From Planctomycetota bacterium (lineage in GTDB: Bacteria > Planctomycetota > B15-G4): a stretch of 64,000 nucleotides of DNA. The DNA lies in NCBI GenBank assembly GCA_029259745.1, contig JAJDEO010000028.1:62001-126000 (forward strand). Direction: 5' to 3'. Below, in pieces: positions 52,254 through 60,499 of this stretch. How positions within the stretch are numbered: position 1 is the stretch's first letter; each line of letters opens with the position of its first letter. The notes beneath the pieces are model-generated. The model searched no databases. It was not told the DNA's origin and saw only the letters and a program-made list of their open reading frames with translations. The position numbers and the translations under genes were made by a program.

Positions 52254-53081
52254 TCAGAGGTAGACGCAGTGAAAGAGACGCGAAGTGACGTCTTGGCGCG
52301 ACGCGGGGCGTCGGTTGCCGATCTGTTGCGGCGTCATTCCGCTGAAAGCGCGGGCGTCGTGGGACATGTGCGCTTGATCGGTGTATCCGTAGGCCGATGC
52401 GATGGCGGCCAGGCTTTTCGTCCCACGCCGGAGCGCCGGGAGCGCCGACTGGAACCGCATGACGCGTGAGTAGGTCTTCGGCGACAGGCCGATGTCCTCG
52501 CCGAAGCAGCGCGCAAGGTGCCGCTGTGAGAGGCCGAGGTCATGGGCGACCGCCCGCACGGTCCTGTGCGTGCGTGACGTCCCGAGGCATTGGGCGGCGT
52601 GGCGGACGATGTCGCGGGGAACACGCGCTCTCGTGGCGTGAAGGGTGTCGAGGAAAGAGAGCGCGATGCGCGCTCGCGCTGTGAGTCCGCGCGCGGCGTT
52701 GAGGTGGTCCTCGAGCCACGCGACTTCGCCGTTGTCGATGAACTCACTCAGCGGGGCGTAGGCATCCGAAGCGGACGAGCAGCCCGGCAAGAGGCTTGGC
52801 GCGCTCCAGGGGTAGAGGCTGATGACGAGCAAGTCATGACGTCCGCGGATCACGGGCACGACGGGCCGCGTGCGCTGACCCGTCACGTACATCGACGGCA
52901 GGGCACGGCCGGCGTCGACGTCGATGTGCACGATCGGATCACCGAAGTTGAAGATGATCTCGACCGTGCCGGTGGGCAGCACCGTGCGCGGTGGGTCGTT
53001 TGCCGGTGCGTCGCCCGACGAGCCCCAGAGCCCCTCGACGACGTGCTCGAGCGATGCGGGGATGAGGCGCGAAGTCAGCAT
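52254..53081 (-). CDS. AraC-family transcriptional regulator
   Basis: Start 53081 (MLTSRLIPASLEHVVEG) is preferred because GGGAG lies six bases upstream; a GTG at 53102 is the alternative. The 275-aa product has an N-terminal sensor region (EIIFNFGDPIVHIDVDAGRA) of the type found in DUF6597-like AraC proteins. The C-terminal AraC DNA-binding domain follows, with LGLSQRHLARCFGEDIGLSP, KTYSRVMRFQSALPALRRGT and the closing YGYTDQAHMSHDARAFSGMT. The target is unknown. Its neighbours are an FKGG protein and a LamG-type protein, and either could be regulated. Confidence 0.9.
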   Translation of the reverse strand: MLTSRLIPASLEHVVEGLWGSSGDAPANDPPRTVLPTGTVEIIFNFGDPIVHIDVDAGRALPSMYVTGQRTRPVVPVIRGRHDLLVISLYPWSAPSLLPGCSSASDAYAPLSEFIDNGEVAWLEDHLNAARGLTARARIALSFLDTLHATRARVPRDIVRHAAQCLGTSRTHRTVRAVAHDLGLSQRHLARCFGEDIGLSPKTYSRVMRFQSALPALRRGTKSLAAIASAYGYTDQAHMSHDARAFSGMTPQQIGNRRPASRQDVTSRLFHCVYL

Positions 53082-53108
53082 GGCTTGCTCCCGGAGGCGC
53101 ACCGCATC

Positions 53109-54209
53109 TCACATACCTCCCTCGACGTGCACACCCGGGGTGGGATGCAGGCGCGCCGTCAGTCCCCAGCCGCCGAAGTCTTCCGTGACCGCAATGGCGA
53201 GCACGTGACGTCCAGCGGTGAGGGGAAGGATGACGGTGTCGTGAAGACCGACGGTTCCGAGGAAGCGGTAGTCGGGTCCGGCGTAGTTGCGCGTCCCGCG
53301 GTAGAGCAGCTGCCCGTCGAGGTACACGGCCGCGCGATCGCTGAAGCCGAAGTCGAGAGCGACCCGGCGCTCCTCCTCGCTCGTGATCGTCGTGCGTGCG
53401 ACGACGGTGTTCGGGCCGCCCGGCGTGGCGACCTCGGCCAGGTTCGCGATGCCGCGGATCGTCGCGCTGACCGGTGACCACGTTGTCCCGAGTGGTCCGG
53501 TTGGGTCGTCGTCCGCGAGCCGTTCTTCGTCGAAGGCCTCCGAGACGAGCCAGGTCGTGATCATGCCGTCAGGTGCTGGGCCGATCGGTCGCTGCTCGTC
53601 TGTGAGCATGGGCGGTGTCTTCGTGTCGATGCGCAGGTTCGCGAACCATGCCGGCGCGTGGCTCGCCGTCAGGGCGACTCCGCCGCCGGGCTTCGCGCGC
53701 AGGAGCGGGCGGACCTGGAGGAGCGGCTCGGTGTCGTCGACGAACACGTCGGCGCCATCTGGTGCGACGACGAGGCGCACGTGTTGCCACGAGTCGAAGC
53801 TGTGTTTGCGCGGGTTCGCGTACCTCTCCCCGTAGCAGAGCTGCCAAGCCGCATGTCCGTTCACGACGGGCTGGTATTGACTCGCATCCGGGTTACCCGA
53901 CTGGTGCGGGCGCAGGTAGAAGTGCTCGTAGTTGAATGCATCGTCGATGTGGAACTTCGCCCCGACGAAGCCACGAGCGTCACCGAAAGCGATGTCGAAC
54001 TCGATCGTGCCGTACTCGAAGTCGAGTTCGGCGACGGTCGCGCTTCCCTGTCGAAGGAACATCGCGTCGCGATCGAGGTGACGTCCGAACTCGCAGTGCT
54101 CAGCGGTGAGCGCGAATGACCCGGCGTCCATCGCGATCGACTGACCTGCGAGCGACGTGGCAAAGATGAGTAGCGATGCGATCGGGAAGATTGACGAGGC
54201 GCTTGGCAT
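53109..54209 (-). CDS. Exported concanavalin/LamG-type protein
   Basis: Start 54209 (MPSASSIFPIASLLIFATSL, signal peptide) has GGAG five bases upstream. The 366-aa product contains a jelly-roll domain of the concanavalin A/DUF1080 type (ELDFEYGTIEFDIAFGDARG, FHIDDAFNYEHFYLRPHQSG, WQHVRLVVAPDGADVFVDD). A second sandwich at the C-terminus ends in TAGRHVLAIAVTEDFGGWGL, like the carbohydrate-binding modules seen in planctomycete glycan-active proteins. No catalytic residues are evident, so binding to polysaccharide is the safest reading. It reads away from the MBL gene, sharing a 168-bp divergent gap. Confidence 0.75.
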   Translation of the reverse strand: MPSASSIFPIASLLIFATSLAGQSIAMDAGSFALTAEHCEFGRHLDRDAMFLRQGSATVAELDFEYGTIEFDIAFGDARGFVGAKFHIDDAFNYEHFYLRPHQSGNPDASQYQPVVNGHAAWQLCYGERYANPRKHSFDSWQHVRLVVAPDGADVFVDDTEPLLQVRPLLRAKPGGGVALTASHAPAWFANLRIDTKTPPMLTDEQRPIGPAPDGMITTWLVSEAFDEERLADDDPTGPLGTTWSPVSATIRGIANLAEVATPGGPNTVVARTTITSEEERRVALDFGFSDRAAVYLDGQLLYRGTRNYAGPDYRFLGTVGLHDTVILPLTAGRHVLAIAVTEDFGGWGLTARLHPTPGVHVEGGM

Positions 54210-54377
54210 GACGACTCCAGCAGCGAGGTGACCACGATCATGGCAGCCGAGCACGCTGAGTGTGAGGCGCAAGTGAGGCGTTGAGAGGATGTCCGATTCT
54301 TACAAGACGGCGCGGGTCCCGTGCTGTTCCGTGAGTGCTCATGGCCCGATCTCGTGTCCCACTGTTGGAGCAGTCCC

Positions 54378-55475
54378 ATGCCCACGATCGCACAGCTGTT
54401 GTCACTGTTACTCAGCACCTGCTTCACGTCGCTCGCCACGGCCGCGCCTCTGGGTGATCCGTTCGAGTGGACGTTCGATGAACTCTCACCCGATGTCTGG
54501 GCTGGCGTGCGTGAGGACGCCGGGCGCACGCCCGTCATGGGGGCGACGATGTTCGTGGTGACCGACGTCGGCGTCGTGGTGTTCGACGGTGGGGGCGTGC
54601 CCCTCATGAGCGAGCGTCTCGTCGCGAAGATCCAAGAGGTGACGGATCTCCCGGTGACGCACATCGTGATCAGTCACTGGCATGGCGACCACTGCTTCGG
54701 CATCGCGCGCATCCGCGACGTCTACCCGCAGGTGGAGATCGTCGCTCACGCCTTCACGCGTGCCGCCATGACGGGCAGCCGGATCACGTACATCCACCGG
54801 CGCCCGCAGGTCGTCGGCAGTCTGCGCGGGATCTACTTGGACATGGTCGAGAAACGGGTCGACGAGGAAGGCGTCGAGATTCCACCGCACGCCTTGGCGC
54901 GCGCTCAGGAGTTCTTGGACGACGCGGACGTCATCGATGCTGAGTACAACCGGCTCGAGCTCGTCTTGCCCACTGTCAGCTTCCGCGAGGCGCTGACGAT
55001 TCATTCCGGTGAGCGCGACATTGAGCTGCTGTTCCTCGGCGATGGAAACACGGCCGGCGATGTCGTCATGTGGCTTCCAGAGGAGCGCATCGTCGCCACT
55101 GGTGATCTCGTCGTGCACCCGACGCCGTACGGCTTCAACGTTCCACCAAGCCGCTGGGCCGACACGCTGCGTCGCCTTCAGGACCTCGAGTACCGCACGC
55201 TCGTGCCGGGTCATGGCGACATCCAGCGCGACACCAGCTACGTCGATCTCTTGATCGAGGTCTGTGACTCAGTCGTCGAACAGCGCGATCGCATGGTTGC
55301 CGAGGGAGTACCGAGTGACGAGATCGGAGCGAAGCTCGACGTCTCGGGCTTCGAAGAACGCTTCACGGGTGGCGACCCCGGCCACGCGGATCTCTTCGAG
55401 TCGTACTTCACGGCCCCGATGCGCCGGGCGGCGTTGAAGGAACTCAGTGGGATACCGATGGTCGACGTGAAATGA
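54378..55475 (+). CDS. Exported MBL-fold metallo-hydrolase
   Basis: ATG 54378 has GGAG eight bases upstream and begins a signal peptide (TIAQLLSLLLSTCFTSLATA). The 365-aa product has the metallo-beta-lactamase fold: HIVISHWHGDHCFGIARI with the HxHxDH zinc motif, FLGDGNTAGDVVMW, VATGDLVVHPTPYG and LVPGHGDIQRD. This is the order expected for an active member. Known activities of the superfamily range from lactam hydrolysis to thioester and phosphodiester cleavage, and none can be chosen from the sequence. The gene stands alone and is followed by a terminator hairpin and repeat R1c. Confidence 0.85.
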   Translation: MPTIAQLLSLLLSTCFTSLATAAPLGDPFEWTFDELSPDVWAGVREDAGRTPVMGATMFVVTDVGVVVFDGGGVPLMSERLVAKIQEVTDLPVTHIVISHWHGDHCFGIARIRDVYPQVEIVAHAFTRAAMTGSRITYIHRRPQVVGSLRGIYLDMVEKRVDEEGVEIPPHALARAQEFLDDADVIDAEYNRLELVLPTVSFREALTIHSGERDIELLFLGDGNTAGDVVMWLPEERIVATGDLVVHPTPYGFNVPPSRWADTLRRLQDLEYRTLVPGHGDIQRDTSYVDLLIEVCDSVVEQRDRMVAEGVPSDEIGAKLDVSGFEERFTGGDPGHADLFESYFTAPMRRAALKELSGIPMVDVK

Positions 55476-55522
55476 ACCACGCGGACCCGCCCGCGGTCGT
55501 GGCCGGGGCGAGTCCGCGTGGT
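55476..55522 (+). terminator. Terminator hairpin after the MBL-fold gene
   Basis: A perfect 11-bp inverted repeat, ACCACGCGGAC / GTCCGCGTGGT (55476-55486 and 55512-55522), starts one base after the stop codon. The loop is about 25 bases and GC-rich. Confidence 0.55.
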
Positions 55523-55547
55523 GATGCGGGCGGAGTCCGCTGCGTGC

Positions 55548-55714
55548 TTAGCAGCCTGTTGAAGAACTGCTCCGAGTGCGACGTGCGTGACCGCGAGTGT
55601 CTGTGCGAGTGTGGGAACGCAGGCGAATCGGTGGATTCGTCGAGGCTCCCGCGCTCGTACAGGCGCACTCGTGTGCGTGCGGCGCGCCGGATGAGTTTTT
55701 CAACGGGCTGTTGG
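55548..55714 (+). repeat. R1 palindromic repeat, copy c
   Basis: This is a full-length copy of about 166 bp, in the same orientation as copies a and b. It runs from TTAGCAGCCTGTTGAAGAAC to GATGAGTTTTTCAACGGGCT followed by GTT. Folding the whole element on itself pairs most of the left half with the right half around the central CGAATC-GGTG-GATTCG. It lies between the MBL gene and the convergent carboxymuconolactone decarboxylase-like gene. Confidence 0.85.
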
Positions 55715-55723
55715 GATGTCGAC

Positions 55724-56269
55724 TCAGGTGTCGGCGAGCGCCGGGGCGCGCGGGAAGTCGATCTCGGTGTCGGCCACGTGGTTGAAGAAGTTCGTGAACG
55801 TGTTGAGCGCGACGTGTCCCACGATCTCGGTGATGTCACCGTTGGTGAAACCGAGGTCGCGAAGGTTCTGGAGGTCGTCGTCCTCGACGAAACCGCGCGT
55901 CTCCTGGATCTTCCGCGCGAAGGCGAGTGCGGCGTCGTTGCGCTCGTCGTCGGCGCCACCACGGCGTGCTGCTTCGACGGCGTCATCGCTCAGGCCCGCG
56001 CCCTTGCCAATCGCCGTGTGGGCTGCGACGCAGTAGTTGCAACCGTTGGCTTCACCCACGGAAAGGGCGAGTTGCTCGCGGAGCTTGGGGTCGAGCGACC
56101 CGCCTCCGAGGGCGCCCGAGAGGCCGAGCAGCCCCTCGAGTGCGGCCGGCGAGTTGCCGACTGCGCGGTAGATGTTGGGGACCATTCCGATCTTGCTCTT
56201 CACGCCGTCGAGAAGATCTTTGGTCTTGCCTTCGGCTGCGGCGGGGTCAACGAGTGGGATGCGGTTCAT
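55724..56269 (-). CDS. Carboxymuconolactone decarboxylase/AhpD-like protein
   Basis: The 181-aa protein starts RIPLVDPAAAEGKTKDLLDG and carries the CxxC-x3-H signature NGCNYCVAAHTAIGKGAGLS of the alkylhydroperoxidase AhpD-like branch of the carboxymuconolactone decarboxylase family. The HEC/CMD fold is all-helical. The two Cys and the His support a peroxide-reducing role, although many members have other or unknown activities. The C-terminal FTNGDITEIVGHVALNTFTN fits the family. No partner reductase is nearby. It is the only recognisable redox-stress-type gene here besides the MsrB homologue at 60628. Confidence 0.85.
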   Translation of the reverse strand: MNRIPLVDPAAAEGKTKDLLDGVKSKIGMVPNIYRAVGNSPAALEGLLGLSGALGGGSLDPKLREQLALSVGEANGCNYCVAAHTAIGKGAGLSDDAVEAARRGGADDERNDAALAFARKIQETRGFVEDDDLQNLRDLGFTNGDITEIVGHVALNTFTNFFNHVADTEIDFPRAPALADT

Positions 56270-56766
56270 TGCTCTTCGTCTTTCGTAAGAAGGCTCGCGT
56301 TGAGCGCCGTCATGGCGCTGTGTTCGTCACGTTCGGCTTCGGATGCCGCACCCGACGAGAGGTTTCAGGACTTCGGTGCGCTGGCTCTCAGCCGCTCGAG
56401 AACATCGCCTCGGCCCAGCTTGACCACGTGTCACTGATGCCGATCGTGAGGCTTGGCACGACGGTCATCGCGAACGCGATCCACGTCGCCGCGTGGAGAC
56501 GTCCGAGGCGCTTGAAGCTCGTTGCTGTGTATGAAGAAACTGCGTGCGAACCCCGCGAGCACGACACGGAGCAGCAGGAGCGACGAGGCGACGAAGAACC
56601 GCTCGCCGGTGGTGTGCGTGGCGTCGTGCCGAAGACGCAAGTCCACGAACGGTGAACGACGAACGCGCGTGACACGCCGCGTCCGGCAGAGTGTGGGAAG
56701 AACGACAGTGCGCGCTGGGGGCGAACCCTCGACGTCGCCTTCGAAGCCCGCGTGTTTCGGAGCCGT
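56270..56766. other. Intergenic region, possible remnant of a membrane gene
   Basis: This gap is 497 bp. On the minus strand two frames give hydrophobic stretches that could come from one damaged gene: RFFVASSLLLLRVVLAGFAR in one frame and LHAATWIAFAMTVVPSLTIG, ending at a stop near 56388, in another. The match is not good enough to name a family, and I do not call a gene. No repeat copies or hairpins are seen. Confidence 0.25.
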
Positions 56767-57126
56767 CTACGCGGCCGCGGCGGCGCCGTTCTTTCCGCGT
56801 CGGCGGAACCAGGTCACGATGTAGACGAGCGAGAGCACGGCCATGATCGACTGACTGATCACTGCGGCCGGGTTCGCGGCGGTTCCGTCGACCAGGGAGC
56901 CGATCTTCGCGAGGCCCGGAGCCGAGCCGCCAAGGCCGGCGAGCACGAGCACGAGTGCGACGATGGCGAGGGCCGGCTTCGTGTCGACGCCGCGCGCGAG
57001 AAGCGCCAGCGGGATCCCGAAGAACGCGGGGATCAAGGCCGTGACGCTCACGGCTCCAGTGAGGGCGTAGCCGGCGATGCCGAGCACGATCAGGGCGATA
57101 CCGAGGGACAGCGTGGCCGACTTCAT
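56767..57126 (-). CDS. Small integral membrane protein, unknown
   Basis: ATG 57126 has GGAGAG upstream. The 119-aa product has four likely membrane helices: ATLSLGIALIVLGIAGYALT, VTALIPAFFGIPLALLARGV, ALAIVALVLVLAGLGGSAPG and ISQSIMAVLSLVYIVTWFRR, with a basic C-terminus. The family is not recognised. No operon partner is evident, because the nearest genes are about 226 and 497 bases away. Confidence 0.75.
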   Translation of the reverse strand: MKSATLSLGIALIVLGIAGYALTGAVSVTALIPAFFGIPLALLARGVDTKPALAIVALVLVLAGLGGSAPGLAKIGSLVDGTAANPAAVISQSIMAVLSLVYIVTWFRRRGKNGAAAAA

Positions 57127-57352
57127 CGGTTTCTCTCTCCGAAAACCAAGGTGCCGGGCTATAGCACCCGACGAAGACGCCTGCACTCGGACGTCGCGCC
57201 CATCCTACGCGTGTCGGGAGCGTCGCCGCGACGGCCTGGTCGACGCTCGACGAGGCGCCACGCCGAGCTATCCCGCGGCGGCCACTTCGCGATACTGAAG
57301 CTGCTGCGGCGGTCGCCGGCCGCACGTCGACCCGTCTCATGAGCCAGCTCCC

Positions 57353-58096
57353 TTGATTCAGCGCATCGTCGAGACTCTCCGCGCGGCAGGTGCCGTCGGC
57401 CCGATCGCGCTCTACACGGTGGCGATGCCGGCGATATCCGTACCGATCCTCGCGGCCACGCAGCAGAGCTGGTATCCGCAGCTGGTAGAGGCGGGCGGCG
57501 CGATCGCTCCGTGGTACGTGCTCGGGGGAGCGATTCTCGCGGGACTGTCCCTGGTTCCGACGCACGCCGTTTCGCTCGTCGCCGGGCTGCTGTTCGGGAG
57601 CGCCGTCGGTTCCGTCGTCGCGTTGATCAGTGTCATGCTCGGGGCCGCGCTCGGGTACGGGGTGTTTCGGCCACTCGCCGCGCCGCGCGCGCTGACGGGG
57701 CTCGCCGCGCGCCCGCGCGCCGCGGCCGTCCACCGCGCGCTCGTCCGCAGCGGCGCACGCCAGACGATCGGGCTCATCGTGCTCGTGAGGCTCTCTCCCA
57801 TCATGCCTTTCGCCGGGACGAATCTCCTGATGGCCGGAGCGGGCGTGAGTTGGCGCGAGTTCCTGCTCGGTTCGGGGATCGGACTTGCGCCGCGCGTGAT
57901 CGCTGTCGCCGTCGTAGGAGCGGGACTCGCGGAGCTCGACTTCTCGAGTTCACTCGGTCGCTCCTGGTTGATCGCCGGGCTGATCGCAACGATCGCAGCC
58001 GTCGTCATCATCGGACGAGCTGCCAAGCGCGTTCTCGACCGAGAACTCGATCGAAACGCTGTTCCGCATCCTGATCGTGGCACCGGCGTCGGTTGA
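57353..58096 (+). CDS. VTT/DedA-like (TVP38/TMEM64) membrane protein
   Basis: The frame opens with no in-frame ATG near the beginning; a TTG at 57353 is the likely start, with ATG 57425 (MPAISVPILAATQQSWYPQL) as an alternative. The product has 247 aa and about five or six membrane helices. It has the VTT/SNARE-associated motif pattern of DedA family proteins, with ILAGLSLVPTHAVSLVAGLL, GSAVGSVVALISVMLGAALG and IVLVRLSPIMPFAGTNLLMA, where R-L-S-P-P-type and G..N-type residues recur. Some members act as lipid flippases for undecaprenyl phosphate or phosphatidylethanolamine. The role here is inferred from family only. Confidence 0.75.
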   Translation: MIQRIVETLRAAGAVGPIALYTVAMPAISVPILAATQQSWYPQLVEAGGAIAPWYVLGGAILAGLSLVPTHAVSLVAGLLFGSAVGSVVALISVMLGAALGYGVFRPLAAPRALTGLAARPRAAAVHRALVRSGARQTIGLIVLVRLSPIMPFAGTNLLMAGAGVSWREFLLGSGIGLAPRVIAVAVVGAGLAELDFSSSLGRSWLIAGLIATIAAVVIIGRAAKRVLDRELDRNAVPHPDRGTGVG

Positions 58097-58188
58097 CGTG
58101 TGGACGGCACGGGCGGCTCGACCGCGGCCGTGCGTTGGGCGCGTGATGTACACTTCGGCGCGTTGAACGACTCACCGCGGAGAATCCG

Positions 58189-58707
58189 ATGAAGGTCCTG
58201 AAAGTCCTGTTCGTGCTGGCCGTTGTCGCAGTGCTCGGCGTCGTCGGCCTCGGCCTCGCCGTGCCACAGGTTGACTACTCCGTCTCCATCAACGTCGAGC
58301 GTCCCGCGGATGTCGTCTGGGACGCGTTCCACGATCATGAGAAAGCGACGTCTTGGATTTCCGGTCTCGAATCGTTCGAGCTCGTCTCCGGCAACGGCAT
58401 CGAAGAAGGCACGAAGTACCGCATGACCTTCATCGAGAAAGGCGAGAAGCTCGTCATCGACGAGACGATCGAGACGGTCGTGCCGCACGAACGCTTCGTG
58501 TTCAGCTCGACGGGCGAATCGATGATGATGCGTGCCGACACGGAGTTCGAGCCGAACGCGAACGGCACGACGGTCACGTCGCACGTGACGATGGAGGGGG
58601 AGGGGATCTTGATGAGTGCGCTTCTCCCGCTCATGAAGGGCAAGATCGCAGAACGTCAGCAGGGCGACCTCGAGGCGCTCAAGGCGCTGATCGAGGGAGG
58701 CGCCTAA
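58189..58707 (+). CDS. SRPBCC-fold (START-like) protein with N-terminal membrane anchor
   Basis: The 172-aa protein starts with a single anchor or signal peptide (VLKVLFVLAVVAVLGVVGLG). The rest is the Bet v 1/START helix-grip fold: YSVSINVERPADVVWDAFHD, then GTKYRMTFIEKGEKLVIDET and FEPNANGTTVTSHVTMEGEG. Such domains bind hydrophobic ligands in a deep pocket. The stop codon TAA (58705-58707) is the first triplet of the R1d repeat, so the last codons of the gene abut the element directly. Confidence 0.8.
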   Translation: MKVLKVLFVLAVVAVLGVVGLGLAVPQVDYSVSINVERPADVVWDAFHDHEKATSWISGLESFELVSGNGIEEGTKYRMTFIEKGEKLVIDETIETVVPHERFVFSSTGESMMMRADTEFEPNANGTTVTSHVTMEGEGILMSALLPLMKGKIAERQQGDLEALKALIEGGA

Positions 58708-58870
58708 CAGCCCGTTGAAAAACTCATCCGGCGCGCCGCACGCACCCGAGCGCGCCTGTGCGAGAGCGGGAGCCTCGACGAATCCACCGATTCGCCTGCG
58801 ATCCCACACTCGCGCAGACACACTCGGTCACGCACGGCACACTCGGAGCAGTTCTTCAACAGGCTGCTAA
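58705..58870 (-). repeat. R1 palindromic repeat, copy d (inverted)
   Basis: This copy is in the opposite orientation to copies a-c. It runs from TAACAGCCCGTTGAAAAACT to TTCAACAGGCTGCTAA. Its first triplet supplies the stop of the SRPBCC gene. It touches an R2 copy that starts at 58869, so the two elements are fused end to end. Confidence 0.85.
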
Positions 58871-59035
58871 CCCGGATTGTTCACGGACGATCTGCTGCGG
58901 TCGCCTCCGAATCTTTCTTGGCAGCGTTGAAACAACCGTTCTGATCCTCAACGGCCAAGACAGGACGTCTCCGGTCAGAAACGTCGCTTCGCCTTGCTAA
59001 CACGGCCCGGCTGCAACCTCGCGACGATCGTCCAT
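58869..59035 (+). repeat. R2 palindromic repeat, copy b
   Basis: The element runs from AACCCGGATTGTTCACGGAC (then GATCTGCTGCGGTCG) to GCGACGATCGTCCAT. It follows R1d directly. The two arms are imperfect inverted repeats, with the interior also partly self-complementary. Its right end is shorter than that of copy c. It is about 80% like the 60319 copy by eye. Confidence 0.75.
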
Positions 59036-59051
59036 AAAGAGCGCATGCTGA

Positions 59052-59069
59052 TAACAGCCCGTTGAAGAA
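59052..59069 (-). repeat. R1 end fragment (copy f)
   Basis: TAACAGCCCGTTGAAGAA matches the outer end of R1 copy d and nothing more. It lies 20 bases upstream of a small gene, next to R2b. Confidence 0.6.
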
Positions 59070-59090
59070 GCGGCGTCGAGGAGCCAAGTC

Positions 59091-59222
59091 ATGACCGACG
59101 ATGAGAGACCGCGCCCCAAGCTCGGCGCCTTCCCGATCGTGCTTGCGCTGTTGCTCGTGGCGATGTCGGCGTGGGTGGTGCTCGAATGGTTCGACACGAT
59201 GCGCGCCGCCGGCGATGGTTGA
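59091..59222 (+). CDS. Small single-pass membrane protein (43 aa), unknown
   Basis: ATG 59091 is preceded by GAGGAG at a good distance. The 43-codon frame gives a charged N-terminus (TDDERPRPKLGAF), one membrane helix (PIVLALLLVAMSAWVVLEWF) and a short tail. The frame is short, so the evidence is the ribosome site, the clean helix and the stop codon. I know no family. It sits between R1/R2 debris and the universal stress protein gene, 159 bases before that start. Confidence 0.6.
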   Translation: MTDDERPRPKLGAFPIVLALLLVAMSAWVVLEWFDTMRAAGDG

Positions 59223-59340
59223 CGTGCGCGGCGTGCCAGGGTTCGGCGAGCGAACGGGCGCGTCGTCACGCGGGTTCTCGAGGTCGCGCGAACACGGCGC
59301 GTGATACAACGGATGTGTCTGATCCGGCACTTTCCATGAC

Positions 59341-59360
59341 GGCGCGCTCGCGAGCGCGCC
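59341..59360 (+). promoter_or_regulatory. 20-bp perfect palindrome in the leader of the universal stress gene
   Basis: GGCGCGCTCGCGAGCGCGCC reads the same on both strands. It is 9 bases ahead of the AGGAG ribosome site of the gene starting at 59381. It could be an operator or a leader hairpin. Confidence 0.4.
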
Positions 59361-59380
59361 CGTCCCTCAGGAGTCGCCTC

Positions 59381-60274
59381 GTGTCCACATTCCCACCGCG
59401 TTCCGCCGCCGTCGGCACTGACGGAAGCCTGCTCACAGAAGGCGCGCTCAACGTCGCCGCGTCTTGGGCCGAGTCGTCCGGAACCCGGCTGCATCTCGTG
59501 CGCGCCGTCGACGTCAGCCACGTGTCGTCCGAGCGCGTCGAAGAAACGCTTGGCGAGCGCGCGCGTGAGCTCGACATGTTGCTCGAGGCGCGCCTGTCCG
59601 GTGCGCGGTTGTCGACGCTCGACCCGGCGCCGGAGGTGCACTGTCGCCCCGGGCACGCCGCCGAAGTGCTGCTGGATGTGGCGCGTCAACAGGAGGTCGA
59701 CATGCTCGTGCTCGGAGAGCACAAGCGTCGTGGCCTGCTCGACCATGGGTCGACGGCGCGCGCGGTGCTCGCCCACGCGCCGTGCCCGGTGTGGACGCAG
59801 GTCGGCCCGGTGCGCGTCGTGCGGCGCGTGCTCGTCGCCGTCGACTTGTCGGAAGAAAGTCGCGTGGCGCTCGAACTCGCCTGTGCGGTCGCTCGGGCGA
59901 CCGGCGCGTCGATCCAAGCCGTGCATGTGTTCCGCCTGCCCGACTTCGCGGGCGGGCTCGAGGATGAACTTCCGGGGCCGACCTACGTCATCGACGGGCT
60001 CAAGGATACGGCGGACGAGGAGTTCGTCGCGTTCCTCGACGCCCACGTGCCCACGGATGTCACGGTGCAGAAGGAGCTGCTCGTCGGCGATCCGATCCAC
60101 GAGTTGGTGGGACGGGCCAAGGCCGGCGCGGATCTCGTCGTTCTCGGCACTCACGGCCGCACGGGCCTATCGGCGTGGTTGCTCGGGAGCGTGGCGCGCG
60201 GAGTCATCGGACAGAGCCCGATTCCCGTGCTCACGACGCGCGCCTCCGACCGCGAATGGCGCTTGAAGGCCTAG
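59381..60274 (+). CDS. Tandem-domain universal stress protein
   Basis: A GTG at 59381 with AGGAG seven bases upstream is the likely start; an ATG upstream at 59336 lacks such a site. The 297-aa product has two USP domains. The second domain (residues of about 145-290) keeps the ATP-binding loop as VVLGTHGRTGLSAWLLGSVA. The first (residues 1-140) has a degenerate version (VLGEHKRRGLLDHGSTARAV), which suggests that only one domain binds ATP. The stop TAG (60272-60274) is immediately followed by a short R3 element. A 20-bp perfect palindrome lies in the leader at 59341-59360. USPs are general stress proteins. Confidence 0.85.
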   Translation: MSTFPPRSAAVGTDGSLLTEGALNVAASWAESSGTRLHLVRAVDVSHVSSERVEETLGERARELDMLLEARLSGARLSTLDPAPEVHCRPGHAAEVLLDVARQQEVDMLVLGEHKRRGLLDHGSTARAVLAHAPCPVWTQVGPVRVVRRVLVAVDLSEESRVALELACAVARATGASIQAVHVFRLPDFAGGLEDELPGPTYVIDGLKDTADEEFVAFLDAHVPTDVTVQKELLVGDPIHELVGRAKAGADLVVLGTHGRTGLSAWLLGSVARGVIGQSPIPVLTTRASDREWRLKA

Positions 60275-60317
60275 TGGTGTGATTCAAGAGTTCGCGTCTT
60301 TTGACGCACACCACGAG
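60272..60317 (+). repeat. R3 palindromic repeat, short copy a
   Basis: The element starts TAGTGGTGTGATTCAAGAGT and then ends after a short loop in CACACCACGAG. It is a deletion form of the longer copy at 61189. Its first triplet is the stop of the universal stress gene. It is joined directly to an R2 copy. Confidence 0.7.
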
Positions 60318-60318
60318 C

Positions 60319-60499
60319 TAGCCCGGGTACTTGCGGACGATCTGCTGCGGTCGCATCTGAAGCCTTCCGGGCCGCGTTGAAGCGAGGCTCCTGATCCTCA
60401 GCGGCCAAAACACGCTGTGTCCGGTCAGACACCTCGCTGCGCCTTGCCAGCAACGCCCACCTGCGACTGCACGACGATCGTCCATGAACCACCCGGGTG
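60319..60499 (+). repeat. R2 palindromic repeat, copy c
   Basis: This is the longest copy (about 180 bp), from TAGCCCGGGTACTTGCGGAC (then GATCTGCTGCGGTCG) to CACGACGATCGTCCATGAAC then CACCCGGGT. The ends are imperfect inverted repeats beginning ACCCGGGT on both strands. The two halves are similar to each other in reverse. No transposase is seen. Confidence 0.8.

Noticed and set aside
55444-55986. Frames that run through the R1 repeats and give peptides such as RRIGGFVEAPALAQ
   Set aside because: The same peptide appears in different contexts only because the DNA repeat is read in one frame. There is no ribosome site and the repeats are not coding.
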